Origin: Chloroflexia bacterium
Lineage (GTDB): Bacteria; Chloroflexota; Chloroflexia; Thermomicrobiales; JALYUS01
NCBI GenBank assembly: GCA_025924435.1
Contig: JAICIL010000144.1
Span: 1 to 10,831, forward strand
Direction of reading: 5' to 3'
DNA: 10,831 bases
In this document: positions 1 through 6,050 of the stretch, piece by piece
Layout: every line of letters begins with the position of its first letter
How positions within the stretch are numbered: the first letter of the stretch is position 1
The notes under the pieces: model-generated
What the model was told of the DNA's origin: nothing
Databases searched by the model: none
Seen by the model: the letters and a program-made list of their open reading frames with translations, nothing else
Program-made: the position numbers and the translations under genes

Positions 1-226
1 AGGCGGCGGTGCTCGATGCCGTGGTACCGGCCGCCGGGGCGGAAGTCGCCGCCGGGGCCGTCGTCGCGGCGGCCGCGCCCGTCGTTGCCGCCGGTTTGGC
101 GGCGGGGGTATTCGTCGCGCTGCCCCCGCCGCACGCGGCGAGGAGCATCGGGAGGATCATTGTCAACAGCGCGAACGACGTCGCGCGCGCCCATGATTTC
201 TTGCCGCGTTCCGGTACCATCGCCAT
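1..226 (-). CDS. Lipoprotein, N-terminal part (truncated by window edge), possibly a transporter substrate-binding protein
   Basis: The minus strand encodes 75 visible residues before the window ends. A short basic start (ERGKK) is followed by a hydrophobic segment at about residues 16-31 and a lipobox, LLAAC, with the lipidated Cys at residue 32. After it comes CGGGSATNTPAAK and a long Ala/Thr/Pro-rich linker to the edge. This is a typical type II signal peptide plus flexible tether, so the mature protein should be anchored on the outer face of the cytoplasmic membrane. ATG at 226 is preceded by AGGAGG at 5 nt; ATG at 220 is an alternative with 11 nt spacing. Solute-binding proteins of ABC transporters in Chloroflexota often start this way, but the folded domain lies outside the window, so function is not shown. 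Confidence 0.8.
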   Translation of the reverse strand, partial: MAMVPERGKKSWARATSFALLTMILPMLLAACGGGSATNTPAAKPAATTGAAAATTAPAATSAPAAGTTASSTAA

Positions 227-806
227 GATCTCCTCCTGCATGTCCCGAGTATCCCGTTATTTCCCATTCGGGCATTGTCGGATCGTAGAGAACGACGGGT
301 GTGGTCTCCTCTCCCTCCTTTCATCGCACCCAATTGCCGGTCATCTGCTCGCGACGCCGGGCTGTGGACGGCATCATCCGCAGTGCTGGTGGCATGTTCC
401 CCATCCCGGCTCGTTGGCTGGCTTGGCGAGCGTCACAAGTCTTTTCATCATACCGTCCTCCATCTGAAACGCACAAGGATGATATGCGCCGTCCGCGCGA
501 CGCTGGCCGGGGCTGGCGATTCTCGCGCCGGTGTGCGATACTGATCGCGTGGACATGGCAATGCCTCATCATTGCCGCGGGGCAGCCGCCCCACCTCACT
601 GGCCACATCCCAACAACAATCGAATAGATGCGAAAAGGCGGCGGCGAGCGATGCTCCCCGCCGCCTCTTCATCATGCCGGAGGGCGGGCAAGGCCCGGGC
701 GCTGCGCTCGTCCACCGGCTCGCGATCTTCGCCCCATCCGGCCGCTCGATGTTACACTTGCGGTCCGGCGTCGGCGCGGCATGCCGATGTGGCAACGAGG
801 GAAGTG
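227..806. other. Long non-coding stretch: leader of the lipoprotein gene and upstream region of the small membrane protein
   Basis: I see no convincing conserved gene in this 580-base stretch. On the minus strand it holds a purine tract, AAAGGAGGGAGAGGAGA (305-321), that resembles a Shine-Dalgarno but has no start codon at a usable distance. It also holds a 25-codon reading frame (451 to 374) with GGAGG 5 nt before its ATG. A hairpin lies at 637-665. On the plus strand a TACACT -10-like element sits at 753-758 before the gene starting at 807. Other reading frames here are Arg/Pro/Ala-rich and look like by-products of high GC. Confidence 0.5.
637..665 (-). terminator. GC-rich hairpin, terminator-like on the minus strand
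   Basis: Arms GGCGGCGGCGAGC (637-649) and GCTCCCCGCCGCC (653-665) pair over 13 positions with one mismatch around a 3-base loop. Read on the minus strand the stem is followed by TTTTCG, a short T run, so intrinsic termination in that direction is possible. No minus-strand gene ends directly upstream of it, so it may protect the lipoprotein leader from read-through, or simply be a stable structure. Confidence 0.4.
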
Positions 807-1007
807 ATGGCGCTCAATATCGTCTTTGTGCTGCTGGCAATCGGGGTGATCTACGGCGCATTCGTCGTCCCGGTCTATAATTTCGCCACCCGGCCCGTCA
901 AAGCGGGTCGCGACATCTTCATCGTCGTCTTCTCGGTGATCTTCACCATCGCCATCCTGCAAATCCTCTGGAGCATCCACGGCGACCTCCACCGCTGGCT
1001 TGGCTGA
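807..1007 (+). CDS. Small hypothetical membrane protein, two transmembrane helices
   Basis: This 66-residue protein starts MALNIVFVLL and ends LHRWLG. Two hydrophobic segments are visible, at about residues 3-22 and 37-55. They are joined by a short polar loop with several basic residues (ATRPVKAGRD), which by the positive-inside rule would be cytoplasmic. GAGG lies about 6 nt before the ATG at 807. The reading frame stays open upstream to 531, but the upstream part is Arg/Ala-rich and not membrane-like, so the short start is preferred. I do not recognise a family; the hydrophobic pattern and ribosome binding site make it a likely real gene. It converges on the glycosyltransferase gene at 1101. 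Confidence 0.7.
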   Translation: MALNIVFVLLAIGVIYGAFVVPVYNFATRPVKAGRDIFIVVFSVIFTIAILQILWSIHGDLHRWLG

Positions 1008-1035
1008 TCGCCGCGAGGCCGCCGCGCCGTCCGGC

Positions 1036-1053
1036 TTATCCACGCTATCCACG
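1036..1053 (+). promoter_or_regulatory. Two adjacent DnaA-box-like 9-mers
   Basis: TTATCCACG (1036-1044) and CTATCCACG (1045-1053) lie head to tail with no gap. They match 8 and 7 of the 9 positions of the DnaA box TTATCCACA. They sit in the 93-base gap between two convergent genes, about 2.3 kb from the main cluster at 3400-3831. They could bind DnaA as an outlying site, or be a chance repeat. Confidence 0.4.
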
Positions 1054-1100
1054 AAACGGTGCATAACTCGGCACCTGCTTTGCCGATTGCAATGCGGAAA

Positions 1101-3209
1101 TTACGTGTTTATCGCCGTGTTCCCTCCGTGGGGGCGCATGCGGAGCGATCGCCGCAGCGCATACCCGCCGCCGACACAGAGTGAGGCAACCGCCGCGAGC
1201 ATACCCGCCGCGATGCCCGCCGCGAGCCTGCCGGGCAGTCCGGCGTCGTGCAGGAGGACGGGCCACCAGTCGAGCAGGTGCGGATAGTTGGGGTAATTTG
1301 CCCAGAGCCAGACATTGCGGGGCGTTGCGGGCGCCGGCGGGAAGGTTGTCCTCTCCTCCGCCCGCATCGGGGCGCCGTCCGCCCAGACCTCCAGATTGTT
1401 CACGAAGATACCGAGCGGTTCGTCGCGGTCGCCCGCGCCAGCAAGCGCCGGGTTCCACGTCGGCGTGCGGATGACGAGGCGATGCCCGGCGGAGCGCACG
1501 AGCGCGGCCGGGAGATCGTACGCGAGGATGAATCCCTCGTTCGCCGGTGCGATGGAGAGCCGGTCCACCGGCGCGAGGCCCTCCGCGCCGAGCGCGAGCA
1601 TGACGGGCGTCGCGGTCGCGCGCATTGCGTCGGGTCGGTGATCGAAGTAGGTCAGTTTGATATGGAGTGCCGCGCCATCGGCGGGATTGAGCGTCACCAC
1701 CGCGTCGCCATTCGTCCAGCGCGGGAAATGGCCGGGATGGTCCCCCTCGGGCGGATAGAGACCGTCGCCGAGGCGGAAGGTGTTCACGGGCGGATGATGC
1801 TCTGCCCACCATACCGTGAATCGCGACCGCGCGGTGCGGTAGGAAAGGACAATCGGCGACTGCGCGGGCGAAAAATAGCGCGCGTTGTTGTTCGGGTTGG
1901 TCAGGAGCGGCACATCGAAACTGACCGCGATGCCGAGCGATTGGATGAGCGCCCCGAAAAGCACGACAGCGACCGCCCCGGCCCGCGCGAACGCCTTCGC
2001 GTATCCCCGGCTCGGAGCGAGCAGGCGGTCGAGAACCGGCAGCGCGGGCAGGAGAAGCCACGGCAGGACGATCAGCAGGTAGCGCGGCCCCCACGCGCCA
2101 TCACCGCTCCAGATTTCCAGCCGGGCGTAGAAGAGGAGATTGATCAGCGCCGCGCAGAGGATGGCGATTGCCTCACGCGGGAAACGGCGCGCGAAGGGGA
2201 GGGAGCCCATCGCGGCGAAGAGCAGCGGCGGCGCGAACCAGAGAACCCCTTTCCCGCTGCTGAACAGCAGCCCGTACAGCCCCGTGAGCAGCGGCGTCGT
2301 GAAGACGTTGAGCGTGTCGCCGTAGCCGGTCGTGAACGGGCCGCCGTAGAGCCAGGTATTGTAGAGAAGGAGCGCCGCGACCGGCAGCGCGGCGCCTCCA
2401 CCCCACCAGAGCGCACGCCACACGAGCAATCGCCGGCGGAATGGCTCCCGGAGGCTCCGCGCGGAAGGGAAGGCCGAACAGAGGAGAAAGAGTGTGAGGA
2501 CGGGGACGAAGAGCGCGGCGTGGACCTTCACCAGGAGCGCCGCCGCCAGCGCGCATCCGGACCCGGCGAGCAGCACTCCGTGCCGCCGGCCAATTGCCGT
2601 ATCGCCGCACGCCTGACGCAGCAGAAAGAAGGCGAGCAGCACGAGGAACGCCGTCAACGGTTCGGAAAAGAAGGTCCGGGCGAGGACGAGCGCGAAGGTC
2701 GCCACGCCGAAACAGACGGCGAGCGCCACACCGACCCGCGCCCGATAGCCGAAGGCGAGCGCGAACCGGAAGAGCAGCGCGGCCGTTGCGGCGGTCACAA
2801 ATCCGTTGAATGTCAGGGTGACAAACCGGCTGAGATAGACGGCGGAGGCCGATCCACCAAGCGCGCCGACCGCGTCGCCCGCCCAATACCACGGCACCGC
2901 AAGCACCGGCTGCCCCGGCGCGTAACTGGTTGGTCGCAGCCCGTGCTTGCTCGGGGCGGTGCTGTCCACGATGCCCCAATCATCGGGCGAAACGAGCGGT
3001 TCGCCGTGGCGCGCGACACCGTCCGCCATCTGGTAGAGGGTTTCTTCGTCGCGGGCATAGATATGGCCGCTCGCGAGGAGGAGAAAAAATGCGGCGGCGA
3101 AAAAGAAGACGCTCGCGGTCCGCAAGCGATCGCGTCGCGCCGACGCACGCGCCGCATCCGCAGATGCCGACGCGCTGGCAACTGGCGGCGTCTTCTCGAT
3201 CACGTACAT
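1101..3209 (-). CDS. GT-C type membrane glycosyltransferase (PMT-like, lipid-carrier dependent)
   Basis: A 702-residue multi-spanning protein. The first helix (about residues 32-48) is followed by HIYARDEETLYQMADG, in which D54 and E55 occupy the place of the acidic catalytic pair in the first outer loop of GT-C enzymes. GAWGPRYLL in a later loop is also usual in this group. About ten hydrophobic segments follow up to roughly residue 440. Then comes a soluble, probably extracytoplasmic beta-rich region (about 450-660) and a last helix near the C terminus. Such enzymes move a sugar from a polyprenyl-phosphate donor onto a glycan, lipid or protein outside the membrane; the acceptor cannot be told. 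GGGAG lies 5 nt before ATG 3209. The gene is alone, reads away from the DnaA-box region, and stops at TAA 1101. Confidence 0.8.
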   Translation of the reverse strand: MYVIEKTPPVASASASADAARASARRDRLRTASVFFFAAAFFLLLASGHIYARDEETLYQMADGVARHGEPLVSPDDWGIVDSTAPSKHGLRPTSYAPGQPVLAVPWYWAGDAVGALGGSASAVYLSRFVTLTFNGFVTAATAALLFRFALAFGYRARVGVALAVCFGVATFALVLARTFFSEPLTAFLVLLAFFLLRQACGDTAIGRRHGVLLAGSGCALAAALLVKVHAALFVPVLTLFLLCSAFPSARSLREPFRRRLLVWRALWWGGGAALPVAALLLYNTWLYGGPFTTGYGDTLNVFTTPLLTGLYGLLFSSGKGVLWFAPPLLFAAMGSLPFARRFPREAIAILCAALINLLFYARLEIWSGDGAWGPRYLLIVLPWLLLPALPVLDRLLAPSRGYAKAFARAGAVAVVLFGALIQSLGIAVSFDVPLLTNPNNNARYFSPAQSPIVLSYRTARSRFTVWWAEHHPPVNTFRLGDGLYPPEGDHPGHFPRWTNGDAVVTLNPADGAALHIKLTYFDHRPDAMRATATPVMLALGAEGLAPVDRLSIAPANEGFILAYDLPAALVRSAGHRLVIRTPTWNPALAGAGDRDEPLGIFVNNLEVWADGAPMRAEERTTFPPAPATPRNVWLWANYPNYPHLLDWWPVLLHDAGLPGRLAAGIAAGMLAAVASLCVGGGYALRRSLRMRPHGGNTAINT

Positions 3210-3399
3210 GGCGCTCCCACAGTCATTCGCGATCGGTCATGCCCATTTCCGCCGGCGAATGCCGGTCATTCTGCCCCGTGGCGGCGGCGGTTGCAACCGC
3301 GAGGCAGGGTTCGTTTCGAGCCTGGGGAGAACCAAGCGGTCTGTTGGTGGAATTCCCTATGGTTAAAAGGAGTGGGAGAATCGTCGTCGTCGTAGGGGG
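3210..3399. other. Upstream region of the glycosyltransferase gene, with a perfect 14-bp palindrome
   Basis: This is non-coding sequence between the glycosyltransferase start and the DnaA-box cluster. GCGGTTGCAACCGC (3287-3300) is a perfect 14-base palindrome, a possible site for a dimeric repressor about 80 bases upstream of the ATG at 3209. CCGGC/GCCGG arms around GAAT make a small stem near 3252-3266. The stretch around 3348-3370 (GGAATTCCCTATGGTTAAAA) is locally AT-rich. I see no clear -35/-10 pair. Confidence 0.35.
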
Positions 3400-3831
3400 T
3401 GTGGACATCGTGGATAAGCCGATTTTTGCCATGTCGGTAAGCAAAAACGACATCCCCAAATCGGTCGAGGAGTTATCCACCTCTCCACACCGCCCGTGGA
3501 TAACCGGGAAATCCGCCGCAATCGTGGGGATGGAATGTCGCACTCTCCGTCGCCCATCCACAGCGGGCCGGGCCATCCCCATTTCGCCCACGCGCCGCAC
3601 ACGGATTATCCACAATGTCGGCGACTTATCCACCGAAAACAGGCGGTTATCCCCCGAAGGTGTGGAAAGTCGTGTTCTATGCTCGCCGCGCCCTCTGGTC
3701 AAATGGATGCGTACGTACTATGCTCTTGCGTGCCGGCCCGCGATGCGAACAGGCTTGCCACGTTATCCACCGCCGCGATTGTCCACAAACGGTCGGTGTA
3801 GATGTGGACAACAGAGGCGGATTGTGGAAAG
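3400..3831. other. Candidate replication origin: cluster of DnaA boxes
   Basis: Eight 9-mers match TTATCCACA at 8 or 9 positions. On the plus strand they are at 3473-3481, 3606-3614 (perfect), 3626-3634, 3763-3771 and 3779-3787 (TTGTCCACA); on the minus strand at 3409-3417, 3495-3503 and 3803-3811. Six more match 7 of 9 (3400-3408, 3481-3489, 3554-3562, 3647-3655, 3661-3669, 3823-3831). With uniform bases about 0.1 site of at least 8/9 would be expected in this length on both strands. Such a cluster in a gene-free stretch, in both orientations, is the usual sign of oriC. The genes at 3209 and 3963 read away from it on both sides. dnaA, dnaN and gyrB are not in the window, so the origin of a second replicon, or a DnaA-titrating site, is the alternative. 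Confidence 0.75.
3421..3453. repeat. AT-richer overlapping inverted repeats inside the DnaA-box cluster (unwinding-element candidate)
   Basis: TTTTTGC (3423-3429) and GCAAAAA (3441-3447) form a perfect 7-bp dyad. ATGTCG (3431-3436) and CGACAT (3448-3453) form a second, overlapping perfect 6-bp dyad, so only one of the two can form at a time in a single strand. The stretch is clearly richer in A/T than its surroundings and lies 3 bases after the DnaA box at 3409-3417. It is the best candidate here for the strand-opening element, but it is short for that role. Confidence 0.35.
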
Positions 3832-3841
3832 CGGCGCGTGA

Positions 3842-3847
3842 TAGAAT
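3842..3847 (+). promoter_or_regulatory. Possible -10 element (TAGAAT) for the first cupin gene
   Basis: TAGAAT in the context GTGATAGAATGCG matches TATAAT at 5 of 6 positions. No good -35 sits at 16-18 nt; TTGTGG at 3822-3827 is only 14 nt away. If used, the transcript would carry a leader of about 110 bases containing the long heptamer hairpin at 3868-3944. Confidence 0.3.
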
Positions 3848-3867
3848 GCGGCCACGGTTTGGACGGA

Positions 3868-3944
3868 GCAGTCGGTAGTCAGTAGCCGGTAGTCAGAAGG
3901 ACGAAACTCCCGTTTCTGGCTACTGGCTATCGGCTACTGACTAC
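3868..3944. repeat. Long inverted repeat built from heptamers
   Basis: The left arm is four heptamers: GCAGTCG, GTAGTCA, GTAGCCG, GTAGTCA (3868-3895). The right arm is four reverse-complement heptamers: TGGCTAC, TGGCTAT, CGGCTAC, TGACTAC (3917-3944). Heptamers 3875-3895 pair with 3924-3944 over 21 positions; the two mismatches become G-U pairs in plus-strand RNA. A smaller stem, GAAAC/GTTTC, with loop TCCC (3903-3916) closes the middle. The structure ends 18 bases before the ATG at 3963, between the DnaA-box cluster and the gene. It has no T run, so it is not a standard terminator. Confidence 0.75.
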
Positions 3945-3962
3945 TACGAAAGGGGTGCGTCA

Positions 3963-4412
3963 ATGCAGCGCGAGACTGATCCGGGACCCGCTTCGCAACC
4001 GCTCGGCTTCCGGACGGAGATGGCGAACCGCAAGGATTTGCCCCGATTCAAGCCGCTGCCGGGCATCGAGATGGAGGTCTTCAGCGGCGGGCGGGCGATG
4101 ATGAACTTCGTCATCATCGAACCGGGCGGCGTCGTCGGTTGGCATAGCCATCCCCACGAGCAATGCGGCACCGTCATCGCGGGGGAGATCCATCTGCGCG
4201 TCGGCAGCCAGGATGCCGAGCCGTGGGTGCTGCGCGTGGGGGACGTCTACGCGATCGCCCCGAACACGCCGCACAGCGCGACCGTCGGGCCGGAGGGTGT
4301 GACCGCCCTCGATATTTTCGCGCCGCCGCGCGAGGACTACATCGCGCAGGCGATGGGCGGGCGGGACACCGCCGAGGGGACGTATCTCGCGGGGTCGCCG
4401 CCGCAGCCGTAG
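3963..4412 (+). CDS. Cupin-domain protein (first copy)
   Basis: A 149-residue single-domain cupin. Motif 1 is GGVVGWHSHPHEQCGTVIAG (about 55-74), with H61, H63 and Q67 as likely metal ligands. Motif 2 is GDVYAIAPNTPHSATV (93-108), with H104 as the fourth ligand. The HSHPHEQ signature is shared with KdgF-like and other sugar- or small-molecule-handling cupins; the substrate cannot be inferred. The C-terminal part has FAPPREDY, close to FTPLRDEY in the second cupin at 7371, so the two are probably distant paralogues. No signal peptide is visible, so it should be cytoplasmic. AGGGG lies about 7 nt before the ATG. It is the first rightward gene after the DnaA-box region. Confidence 0.85.
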   Translation: MQRETDPGPASQPLGFRTEMANRKDLPRFKPLPGIEMEVFSGGRAMMNFVIIEPGGVVGWHSHPHEQCGTVIAGEIHLRVGSQDAEPWVLRVGDVYAIAPNTPHSATVGPEGVTALDIFAPPREDYIAQAMGGRDTAEGTYLAGSPPQP

Positions 4413-4417
4413 CGCAC

Positions 4418-4470
4418 GAGCGGCGAGCGGCGAGCGGCGGGCGAAGGACGCGGAGGGCGAAGGACGCGGA
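4418..4470. repeat. Short tandem repeats between cupin and small hypothetical gene
   Basis: GAGCGGC is repeated three times without gaps (4418-4438). It is followed at once by two copies of the 16-mer GGGCGAAGGACGCGGA (4439-4454, 4455-4470). Both arrays are perfect. They start 6 bases after the cupin stop and look like a small variable-number locus. Confidence 0.8.
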
Positions 4471-4535
4471 GGGCCTGTCGGATCGGCACGGTATTCCTGT
4501 CGCGGCGCGTGATGAGCGGGTAAAGGGGGAAGCGG

Positions 4536-4790
4536 ATGTACGAGGTGGGGACGCGGGTGATCGTGATGAGCCGGGGGCGCATTTCGGTGGGCGATATCGT
4601 CGGGGTACGCGGCGACGAAGCGCAGCCCGGCTACGATGTGCAATTCGGCGAGTTCCGCACCGTCACCTACGATCCCCGGTCGGTGATCCGCTACACCCCC
4701 GCCCGGTTCGACGCCCTCAACAACGCGCTGGATGCGATCTTCGCCGGTTTCCAATCCGAGGACGGCGCGAAGAAGACGACCCGAAAATAA
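4536..4790 (+). CDS. Hypothetical protein, 84 residues
   Basis: The protein begins MYEVGTRVIVMSRGRISVGD and ends in a basic tail, KKTTRK. Residues 1-55 alternate hydrophobic and polar residues with glycines (VGTRVIV, GDIVGV, YDVQFG, RTVTYDP), as in a small beta barrel of the SH3 or KOW kind. Residues 56-74 look helical. No signal peptide or metal motif is seen. AGGGGGA lies 5 nt before the ATG at 4536. It follows the first cupin by 123 bases and may share its transcript. It converges on the secreted-protein gene at 4868. I do not recognise a family; the fold statement is a guess from the residue pattern. Confidence 0.65.
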   Translation: MYEVGTRVIVMSRGRISVGDIVGVRGDEAQPGYDVQFGEFRTVTYDPRSVIRYTPARFDALNNALDAIFAGFQSEDGAKKTTRK

Positions 4791-4822
4791 CACGCTCCAT
4801 AAAGAGATAATGTCGCGGCGCC

Positions 4823-4853
4823 GAGCGGGAACGGTATGTGACCGCTCCCGCTC
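4823..4853. terminator. Hairpin between convergent genes, possible shared terminator
   Basis: Arms GAGCGGGAACGGT (4823-4835) and ACCGCTCCCGCTC (4841-4853) pair over 13 positions with one mismatch around loop ATGTG. It lies 33 bases after one stop and 15 before the other convergent stop. A real T run is missing on both sides, so termination efficiency is uncertain, but the place fits a two-way terminator. Confidence 0.5.
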
Positions 4854-4867
4854 TCGATGGCAACCGA

Positions 4868-5833
4868 TCAGCCGCGATGGTCGTCGCTGCCGCCGGCGTC
4901 GGCGGTCGCCGGTTTCGTCGGGGATGGCGCGCTGAGGGCATGCACGCCGCCACCGGTGGCTGCGGCGGGAGCGGTGGCCGGAGCGCTCGATGAATTAAGC
5001 GCCGTCGCATAGTTCGCCGCCGGGGCGGCGGGAGCCGGAGCGGCGGCGGGGGCCGGCACGGCGGGTGCTGCCGCGGGCTGCGCGACCGCATTGGTCGTCA
5101 CGGTCGGTGCGACTTCCTTGACACGGAGGGGCGGACCGACCGGGATGAGGTTGCCGCTCGGCGCGATGGTGGTGACGTTGCCGCTAAAGACGCCCGTGGA
5201 GCCGGAGAAGGGAAAGCCGAAGAACGGGAAGGAGCCGAGGCAGGAGAAATTGCCGGCCGGGCAGCCATTCGGGAAGGCATTCAGGCAGGAAAAGTTCCCG
5301 GCCGGGCAGCCGTTCGGGAACGCGCCGTTGAAGAAAACATTCGGATTAACGAACGCCGGTGCGAAGCCGAAATCCGGGAAGACCGGGAAAATCCGCTGCC
5401 CTGTCGCCGCGCAGACATCAATCAGATTCCCGTATTGATCCGTGACCACCGAGACGATCCCGTTGCAGTAGCGCGGATCGAAGTACGTGCTGACGACGGT
5501 ATTCGCCGCGTACCCGCTGTTCACATTCGGGGCCGTGTACGTCGGGGCGCCGTTGTTCACCGTCGGGATGGTATACGTCGGGTAGCCGCTGTTCGTGTTC
5601 GAGACGGGCGCACCGGTCGCCGTGTTGTAGCAGGTGAAATAGTTGATGCAGATGGTGGTGTCGTAGGTTGCTGGCGCCGCGGCGCCGACGGAGGCGGCAT
5701 GGCCGAGGGCGAGGACGAGTGCGATCAGCCCCGCCGCGCCGAGGACGAGCCAGCGGAGCGCCCCGGCGGTGCGGCGATTCGCACGCGCGTCAACCGTCGC
5801 GACCAGGCAGCCATGCGAAGAGTGAACCAGCAT
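4868..5833 (-). CDS. Secreted Cys-containing, Pro/Ala-rich hypothetical protein
   Basis: A 321-residue protein. After a basic stretch (ARANRR) a hydrophobic helix at about residues 25-48 ends GHAASVGAAA, giving a probable signal peptide or N-terminal anchor. The exported part has eight cysteines in a spaced pattern (62, 68, 123, 141, 176, 183, 191, 198), repeated PTYT-type segments near 85-105, and a 15-residue repeat at 171-199. An almost pure Ala/Pro stretch (about 251-293) and an acidic end, GGSDDHRG, follow. No enzyme motif or sortase signal is visible. It is probably a surface or extracellular structural protein with disulfides. AGGAGG lies 6 nt before ATG 5833; the frame is open further upstream, but that part is Arg/Ser-rich and would put the signal peptide inside. 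Confidence 0.7.
   Translation of the reverse strand: MLVHSSHGCLVATVDARANRRTAGALRWLVLGAAGLIALVLALGHAASVGAAAPATYDTTICINYFTCYNTATGAPVSNTNSGYPTYTIPTVNNGAPTYTAPNVNSGYAANTVVSTYFDPRYCNGIVSVVTDQYGNLIDVCAATGQRIFPVFPDFGFAPAFVNPNVFFNGAFPNGCPAGNFSCLNAFPNGCPAGNFSCLGSFPFFGFPFSGSTGVFSGNVTTIAPSGNLIPVGPPLRVKEVAPTVTTNAVAQPAAAPAVPAPAAAPAPAAPAANYATALNSSSAPATAPAAATGGGVHALSAPSPTKPATADAGGSDDHRG
5237..5323 (-). repeat. Two copies of a 15-codon repeat inside the secreted protein gene
   Basis: AFPNGCPAGNFSCL occurs at residues 171-184 and again, identical, at 186-199, a period of 15 residues (45 bases). The two DNA copies differ at several third positions, so the repeat is old enough to have drifted while the protein was held constant. 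Each copy contributes two cysteines six residues apart. Confidence 0.85.
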
Positions 5834-5891
5834 CGTGAGCCTCCTTGTGCCCTGCTCCGTAGGCGTATGCGATACGATTTCGATGTTTTCA

Positions 5892-5919
5892 ATAATACCC
5901 GTATTCGGCGGAAAGTCCA
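5892..5919 (-). promoter_or_regulatory. Promoter candidate for the secreted-protein gene
   Basis: Read on the minus strand, TGGACT (5919-5914) is followed after 16 nt by TATTAT (5897-5892), which matches TATAAT at 5 of 6 positions. The start codon is 58 nt further on. The -35 matches TTGACA at only 4 positions. The region between the divergent secreted-protein and moeA genes is also the most AT-rich part of its neighbourhood. Confidence 0.45.
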
Positions 5920-6004
5920 CCGTTTGTAAAACTCGGATTGTTTGAACGCTCCGAGAGGTCAATGGCGGCCCGTGTTCGCGCGGCGAAACGGGGGCATCGC
6001 CTGT

Positions 6005-6010
6005 TACAAT
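6005..6010 (+). promoter_or_regulatory. Possible -10 element (TACAAT) for moeA
   Basis: TACAAT in the context TGTTACAATCCCGG lies 40 bases before the GTG at 6051. A similar GTTACACT stands before the gene at 807. No recognisable -35 is found 16-18 nt upstream, so the call rests on the hexamer and its place only. Confidence 0.3.
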
Positions 6011-6050
6011 CCCGGTACATCGGTGAGACCGGCTAACGCGGAGGGAAAGT

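Noticed and set aside
531..806. Extension of the small membrane protein upstream of 807
   Set aside because: The extra residues are Arg/Ala/Ser-rich, cross the hairpin at 637-665, and the ATG at 807 has its own ribosome binding site.
1248..3395. A 715-codon open frame on the plus strand
   Set aside because: It lies antisense to the glycosyltransferase, is extremely rich in Arg, Glu and Gly, and has no membrane or domain pattern. The minus frame has clear helices and a GT-C motif, so the plus frame is a GC-driven shadow.
2930..3841. A 303-codon plus-strand frame across the DnaA-box cluster
   Set aside because: It is Arg-rich and low in order, overlaps the start of the glycosyltransferase, lacks a ribosome binding site, and runs through repeated DnaA boxes. 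The stretch is better read as non-coding.
4418..4470. Tandem repeats considered as a CRISPR fragment
   Set aside because: Units are 7 and 16 bases with no spacers and no cas gene nearby.
3960..4793. A 277-codon minus-strand frame over the first cupin and the next gene
   Set aside because: It is His/Arg/Pro-rich with no domain pattern and is antisense to a cupin with complete metal motifs.
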